This document shows, one piece after another, positions 40,439-44,615 of a stretch of 44,615 bases of DNA. The position numbers were made by a program, and so were the translations under genes. The DNA is from Armatimonadota bacterium. Its GTDB lineage: Bacteria > Armatimonadota > Zipacnadia > UBA1398 > JAKPQA01. Every line of letters starts with the position of its first letter. The first letter of the stretch is position 1. The stretch spans positions 1 to 44,615 of the forward strand of contig JAKPQA010000158.1 of the NCBI GenBank assembly GCA_029547025.1, written 5' to 3'. The notes below the pieces were generated by a model. The model had not been told where the DNA came from. It did not search any database and saw only the letters and a program-made list of their open reading frames with translations.

Positions 40439-41248
40439 ATGCGGGTCGCTTACATGGTCAACACACCGGACGTGGACCCTCGCGGCGTGCTCGGGATGAC
40501 GGGCGATGTGGCCGAGAACCTGGGCCTCTTGGCCGATCTTGGCTTCGGGGCCGTCGAGCTGCAGGTACGCGACCCCTCGCGCATCGACCGGCCAGCGATC
40601 GAGCGGGCCCTGGACGCCGTAGGCCTGGCCGTGTGCTGCGTGTGCACGGGTGAGGTGCTGCCGCAGGACGGGCTGAGCCTCACGGACCCGAACCCTGTGG
40701 TGCGGGATCTGGCCCTCGCCCGATTACGGGACATGATCGACCTGGCGTCCACATGGGGGTGTTGTGTGAACATAGGGCGCCTGCGTGGCCAGTATGTGGC
40801 TGGAGTACCCGAGCGCGAGACGCGGACGTGGGGCCTCGACGCGTTCACGCGGGCGGCTGACTATGCCGAGCCCCGAGGCGTGACCCTGGTGCTCGAGCCG
40901 ATCGCTCCTCCATTCTGTAACTGGATCAACACCACGCACGAGGGCATCAGCATGTACCTGAAGGTAGCGCGCGCTAGTCTCCGGCTGATGCTCGATACGG
41001 CCCACCTCGAGGCCGTGGGAGAGGAGCCGGGCCACGCGGTCGAGACGGCCGCACATCGTTTGGCCCATGTGCACATCGCCGGCCGCGACCGGCAGGCCCC
41101 GGATGCCGACTCGCCGTCGCTGCGCAGTCTGGTGTCAGCGATGCGGGCGATTGGCTACACCGGGGCGCTGTCAGCCGAGCTCCGGGCCCAGGACCACCGC
41201 GAGGCGGCGCGGCGCACGATGGAGGCCCTGCTGCCACTGCTTAGCTGA
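40439..41248 (+). CDS. Sugar phosphate isomerase/epimerase-like TIM barrel (AP-endonuclease-2 family)
   Basis: 269 residues from ATG 40439. The barrel pattern is that of xylose-isomerase-like enzymes: LADLGFGAVELQVRD on strand two, VCCVCTGEVLPQDGL, then a metal-binding LVLEPIAPPFCNWIN with the conserved Glu, LMLDTAHLEAVGEE with the metal-binding Asp-x-x-His pair, LAHVHIAGRDRQAPD with His, and LSAELRAQ with the last Glu. Members isomerise or epimerise sugars and inositols, usually with a divalent metal. All expected ligands are visible, so it is probably active. It lies 5 bases after the double methyltransferase gene in one transcript. Confidence 0.88.
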   Translation: MRVAYMVNTPDVDPRGVLGMTGDVAENLGLLADLGFGAVELQVRDPSRIDRPAIERALDAVGLAVCCVCTGEVLPQDGLSLTDPNPVVRDLALARLRDMIDLASTWGCCVNIGRLRGQYVAGVPERETRTWGLDAFTRAADYAEPRGVTLVLEPIAPPFCNWINTTHEGISMYLKVARASLRLMLDTAHLEAVGEEPGHAVETAAHRLAHVHIAGRDRQAPDADSPSLRSLVSAMRAIGYTGALSAELRAQDHREAARRTMEALLPLLS

Positions 41249-41285
41249 CAGGCGCCCAAACGGTCGGAAACGCTCGGCGGCCTTC

Positions 41286-41312
41286 TGGCGGACCCGGGGG
41301 GCCAGTCCGCCA
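41286..41312. terminator. Hairpin between convergent genes
   Basis: TGGCGGAC (41286-41293) and GTCCGCCA (41305-41312) form a perfect 8-base stem with an 11-base loop. It sits between the isomerase-like gene and the stop of the giant leftward gene, fitting a bidirectional terminator. No T tract. Confidence 0.55.
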
Positions 41313-41314
41313 CA

Positions 41315-44300
41315 CTATCTGGGCACGAGCGTCACCGTGGGCACCGCGGCCTTCAGCCGCACCGCGGGCTCGCCCCAGCATCCCCAGTCCGAGGCCGAGT
41401 TGTCATTGGGCCCGACGTCGGCGATGAAGCGGAAGCTCACACGCTTACCGCGAACCGGTTCCAAGTCGGCCACGACTTCACGCCAGGCTCGGGCCGCAGT
41501 GTTCTCCTTCATCAAGGGCACCCGCGTGCCGTCATCGAGCCGGGCTTCGACAATGAAATCAACACCGTCGGAGGGGTCGCCCCCGTCCAGGAGGCCGATA
41601 AACAGGTGCATCTCGCACGGCTCGGCGGGCACCACAGTGGGCTCGAAGTCGATGTACGTATAGCCGACGCCGCCGTTGTAGGGCGGGTGGGTGAAGAGCC
41701 CCCTGCGCTCGACTCCACCCGAGGAGAGACCCGTACTGGCGTAGCAGTTCGAGCCCGTCTGCACATCACCCCGTCGCTCCTCCCCCCCGCGGAAGCACTG
41801 GCCCCACGAAAAGGGGATAGAGCCGTCGGCGAAGTCGAGCTCGTTGGGCCGCGCCTCGCCCGGCAGCAGCTCGAATGCGTGCACCTCGCAGAGCGGGCCG
41901 GCCTGGGCCACCAATCTGAGTTCCCCGGCCACGGCCCCGACCACACGGAGCTCGAGCTGTGCGTGGATCTCGGGCCCTCCCTCGATGTGCCGAGGCTCGA
42001 CCGACAGTCCCTCGGGCGCCTCGATGGCGAGCGTGGCGGGCTGGCCCGACACGCCCACGCGGCCACTGAGGTTGACCGTCGCCTCGCCGCCGCGGAGCAC
42101 CACGGTGGCCGGGCTCACGCTCAGCTCGGCGAGCCGCCGGACGTTCAGCACCAGCCATGCCGCCCGGCCGGCGTCCGGGGGCGCCACCCGCACCCACAAC
42201 GCTCGGCCGGGCTCCGCGTCCGCCGGCACAACGAAGGTGACACGACTTCGACCGGGCTCGACGCCCCGTACCGAAGCCTCGAGTGTGCGGCCCCGGGCGG
42301 ACACACTGAGCTCATCGCGTTGCGCCGGCGCGGCACTCTGAACGTCGATGGTCACCTCCTGACCTGGTGCCACCTCCGTCGGTGAACCTGCGATCTCAAG
42401 GGCGGCTCTGGGGGCTCCCGAGTCCGGCTTCACCTCGTACCGCACACCCTTCTCCACCGGCATGAGCCAGCACTTGCCGTTGGCCCAGCGAATCTCGGCG
42501 ACGCCCAGAGTGTTGCCGTCGGCATCGAAGGCGGCCGCCTCGGTAGGACGGCTGGCCGCGATGGCGGCCAGCCGGCGCAGGACGTGGTCGTGAGGCAGGT
42601 GTGAGACATCCTCGGTGCAGCCGAACCCGATCTCGTCGTTGCCCACGATGCCGATGATCTCCAGTCGCGTCTGCAGCGGCGCTCGCAGGGCGACCGAGCC
42701 GCGAGCCGCCAGGTGATCGAACTCGGTGAAGGCGCCGCGCCCGTCGATGTACAGGTACTCGGGCGACTCGACGACGTCGACTCGGCGGCCGCCGCGAAGC
42801 CCGCTGAGCTCGAAGAACCCGCCACCGGGCTCGCGGATGAACCACCCCGCGGGCGGGAGCACATGCCCCCCCGCCGAGGCCGGCAGCTTCCACCAGCGGT
42901 CCCAGCTGCCGTTCAGCCACAGCTCGAGGCCGTTCTCATATTCGATATGGAGCTGCGAGTGTCTGTAGGCACCCGACGCCAGTGCTTCCGACGTGGACAC
43001 GATGCGATCGCCGTCGAGGTAGTCCACTCGTTTGGGGGGCACCATGGCGTACCGCTTCGTGGCCTGCTGGATCATGTAGTATGAGCGGCAGGCCAGATCG
43101 ATCCCGTAGGCCTCCTCCACGAGCCACCCGATGTGGCCATAGGCCAGCGTGGCCATGAGGAATCGATCGATGCTGGCCGAGAGGTTCTCGGGTTTGCTCC
43201 AGCCATCCCAGTTGCAGAAGTTGGTCGTCCAGCCCATGCCGATGTCGGTGGACAGCGGATGGATCTTGTAGAGGTCGAACTGTGGCAGCATGGGGTCGCG
43301 GGCCAGGTTGTAGCCCCCGTATTGGAGCGCGTAGTTTCCGTCGGGCAGACCCGCATAGAGGCACTGGTAGGTGCCCTCGGAGAAGATGGGGCCGCCGTAG
43401 ACACGACTGTCGTTGAGCAGCAGCTCGCCATAGGCATAGAAGGTGGCGGCGAAGGTGCCGGCGCCGGGGACGCGCGCGTCGTAGTCGCAATACTGCCACG
43501 GTGCGACCGCGGTGTGCACGTCGGTGTAGGCTGAGTTCGAGCCGTAGCGCTCCTGGATCATGGGCGCGTACTTGGCGTCGAGCTCGACGGCGCGCGAGGG
43601 CTTCAGAGCGTAACAGCGCGGCCAGGCCGCTCGCCACTCGCGGTTGCCCTCGAGCTGCACGGCGTGCTCGTCCCAGTTCTCATTCACCGGGGCGAAGTCG
43701 GTGTAGTTGGTGTAGAGTCCGCTGAGCCAGCCCAGCCCCTTCTGCCGGGCCACGTACTCGCGCAGGGCCTCATCGCCGCCCTTCTTGGGTGCGGCCTTGA
43801 TGCGCAGGGTGAAGCTGTCGGCGTTGTCGCGCCATGAGATCTCGTGGTTGCACTGGATGAGTTTCTCGATACCGTATGCGCGAAGCCGTCGTGAGCGCTG
43901 GTGCTCAGCGGCGAAATCGGCAGGTCCCCAGCTCTCTTGCCACAGGCGTTCGCCGGCCACGTGGCCCCAGCGCGAGGGCGGGTTGGCGATGGTTGGCAGG
44001 GTCTCCTCGAACACGGGAGACACCGTGAGAAAGATGCGGTCGAAGAGGTCGTTTCGCTGCCCATCCGTCTTCGGCCGGTAGCGGGTGCCCCCATTGATGC
44101 GAGCCCGACGCCCCGCGACCTCTCGCCCCGTGAGGAGCTCTGAGGCGTTGCTGCGGTACCAGTCGATCCAAGCCGATGCGAAGAAGGTCCGTCCGCCGCT
44201 GCGAGCCATGAGGCAGTGCGACAGCCCGCCGTAGTTGCTGTAGGGGAGCGGGATGGTCCCGGGCTCGTCGACTTCGTCGAAGACGCCCACGTCCAGACCC

Positions 44301-44615
44301 GTGGCCGTCCCGCCGCGACAGATGGCGTCGATGACCAGCGACTTGCCCATGATGCGGTATGCATACTCGACCGGTATGGTCTGGCCGTCGACTTCGTGGA
44401 TCTGGCGCACGTGCAGCACGCCGTTGGTCAGCCGGACTCTTCCGAGCTCTGGTTCAGCCGAGGCCTTGCCGGCGAGCTGGACTCCGCCCTCACCCAGGGC
44501 GCGCCCGGCCGGTCGGCCGTCGATCTGCACCGCGATCTCGCCGAGGCCCGTCGCCGCAGGCACGACGGTGTAGCTGACGCTGCAATCGGGGCCGTCGTAG
44601 GAGAACCGGTAGGCG
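41315..44615 (-). CDS. Large secreted glycosidase-like protein with NPCBM-like C-terminus (N-terminus outside window)
   Basis: At least 1,099 residues; the frame is still open at the right edge, so the start and any signal peptide are missing. A beta-sandwich near the edge is followed by a barrel region. SAYTDVHTAVAPWQYCDYD (about 43490-43540) has an Asp in the place of a nucleophile, and PIFSEGTYQCLYAG (about 43350-43400) holds a Glu about 50 residues later. This spacing recalls GH101/GH129-type N-acetylgalactosaminidases, but I cannot confirm it. The next segments are Ig-like beta-domains (VTIDVQSAAPAQRDELSV, LSVSPATVVLRGGEATV). The C-terminal module, with LFTHPPYNGGVGYTYIDF and SFRFIADVGPNDNSASDW, resembles NPCBM/NEW2 carbohydrate-binding domains. 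It likely binds and cleaves an amino-sugar glycan outside the cell. Confidence 0.72.
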   Translation of the reverse strand, partial: AYRFSYDGPDCSVSYTVVPAATGLGEIAVQIDGRPAGRALGEGGVQLAGKASAEPELGRVRLTNGVLHVRQIHEVDGQTIPVEYAYRIMGKSLVIDAICRGGTATGLDVGVFDEVDEPGTIPLPYSNYGGLSHCLMARSGGRTFFASAWIDWYRSNASELLTGREVAGRRARINGGTRYRPKTDGQRNDLFDRIFLTVSPVFEETLPTIANPPSRWGHVAGERLWQESWGPADFAAEHQRSRRLRAYGIEKLIQCNHEISWRDNADSFTLRIKAAPKKGGDEALREYVARQKGLGWLSGLYTNYTDFAPVNENWDEHAVQLEGNREWRAAWPRCYALKPSRAVELDAKYAPMIQERYGSNSAYTDVHTAVAPWQYCDYDARVPGAGTFAATFYAYGELLLNDSRVYGGPIFSEGTYQCLYAGLPDGNYALQYGGYNLARDPMLPQFDLYKIHPLSTDIGMGWTTNFCNWDGWSKPENLSASIDRFLMATLAYGHIGWLVEEAYGIDLACRSYYMIQQATKRYAMVPPKRVDYLDGDRIVSTSEALASGAYRHSQLHIEYENGLELWLNGSWDRWWKLPASAGGHVLPPAGWFIREPGGGFFELSGLRGGRRVDVVESPEYLYIDGRGAFTEFDHLAARGSVALRAPLQTRLEIIGIVGNDEIGFGCTEDVSHLPHDHVLRRLAAIAASRPTEAAAFDADGNTLGVAEIRWANGKCWLMPVEKGVRYEVKPDSGAPRAALEIAGSPTEVAPGQEVTIDVQSAAPAQRDELSVSARGRTLEASVRGVEPGRSRVTFVVPADAEPGRALWVRVAPPDAGRAAWLVLNVRRLAELSVSPATVVLRGGEATVNLSGRVGVSGQPATLAIEAPEGLSVEPRHIEGGPEIHAQLELRVVGAVAGELRLVAQAGPLCEVHAFELLPGEARPNELDFADGSIPFSWGQCFRGGEERRGDVQTGSNCYASTGLSSGGVERRGLFTHPPYNGGVGYTYIDFEPTVVPAEPCEMHLFIGLLDGGDPSDGVDFIVEARLDDGTRVPLMKENTAARAWREVVADLEPVRGKRVSFRFIADVGPNDNSASDWGCWGEPAVRLKAAVPTVTLVPR

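Noticed and set aside
1-44615. tRNA, rRNA, transposase or phage genes
   Set aside because: I looked for cloverleaf-like segments, DDE or tyrosine recombinase motifs and structural phage proteins and found none I could support.

Overview
The window is high-GC, gene-dense bacterial DNA of the kind found in uncultured, Gram-negative, polysaccharide-degrading lineages. It carries lipoprotein and Tat signals, many large secreted proteins with beta-propeller or carbohydrate-binding folds, a DUF6785-like membrane protein, DUF4091 and DUF362 proteins and several uroporphyrinogen-decarboxylase-like (UROD) methyltransferase homologues. This mix recalls Armatimonadota, Planctomycetota/PVC or Hydrogenedentota genomes, but no rRNA or other phylogenetic marker decides the phylum. 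The only ribosomal gene is rpmE. I see no tRNA, rRNA, CRISPR array, transposase or phage gene.

Layout. 1-1.0 kb: the end of an MFS transporter, then a MntA/HepT toxin-antitoxin pair. 1.0-4.2 kb (minus): an operon of a small PH-like membrane protein, a seven-bladed FG-GAP/ASPIC secreted protein and an apgM-type phosphoglycerate mutase. 4.3-11.5 kb (plus): a polytopic membrane protein, then a secreted transglutaminase-like protein whose signal-peptide codons contain a (TCCC)7 repeat, then two tandemly duplicated Asp-box lipoproteins. 11.5-11.9 kb: a non-coding spacer with a duplicated palindromic element. 11.9-13.2 kb (minus): a Tat-exported DUF362 protein.

13.4-21.1 kb (plus): a compact operon of a tandem ACT protein, a complete branched-chain amino-acid type ABC transporter (livKHMGF), a phenylacetate-CoA-ligase-like protein and a UROD-like protein. 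It looks like uptake, sensing and activation of an amino-acid-like or aromatic acid substrate. 21.1-25.4 kb: rpmE, a second UROD-like gene, an unknown lipoprotein and a GNAT acetyltransferase.

25.4-44.6 kb is a glycan-degradation island without SusC/SusD genes. It holds a GH38-like alpha-mannosidase with a discoidin domain, a lone response-regulator receiver, a DUF4091/GH123-like protein with two CBM-like modules, a gene split by an in-frame amber codon, two unknown secreted proteins, an Asp-box propeller fused to an SGNH esterase, a double methyltransferase, a sugar-phosphate isomerase/epimerase-like TIM barrel, and a very large glycosidase-like protein with an NPCBM-like end that runs off the right edge. 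Together they suggest extracellular breakdown of amino-sugar-rich, possibly acetylated glycans.

Points most worth following: the (TCCC)7 tract, where one extra unit would put the better-spaced start codon in frame; the repeated palindromic element whose only copy difference lies in a hairpin loop; the amber-split gene; the HepT with Lys in place of the catalytic Arg; the CoA-ligase-like protein lacking the usual C-terminal lysine motif; and the propeller-SGNH fusion lacking the sialidase Arg.
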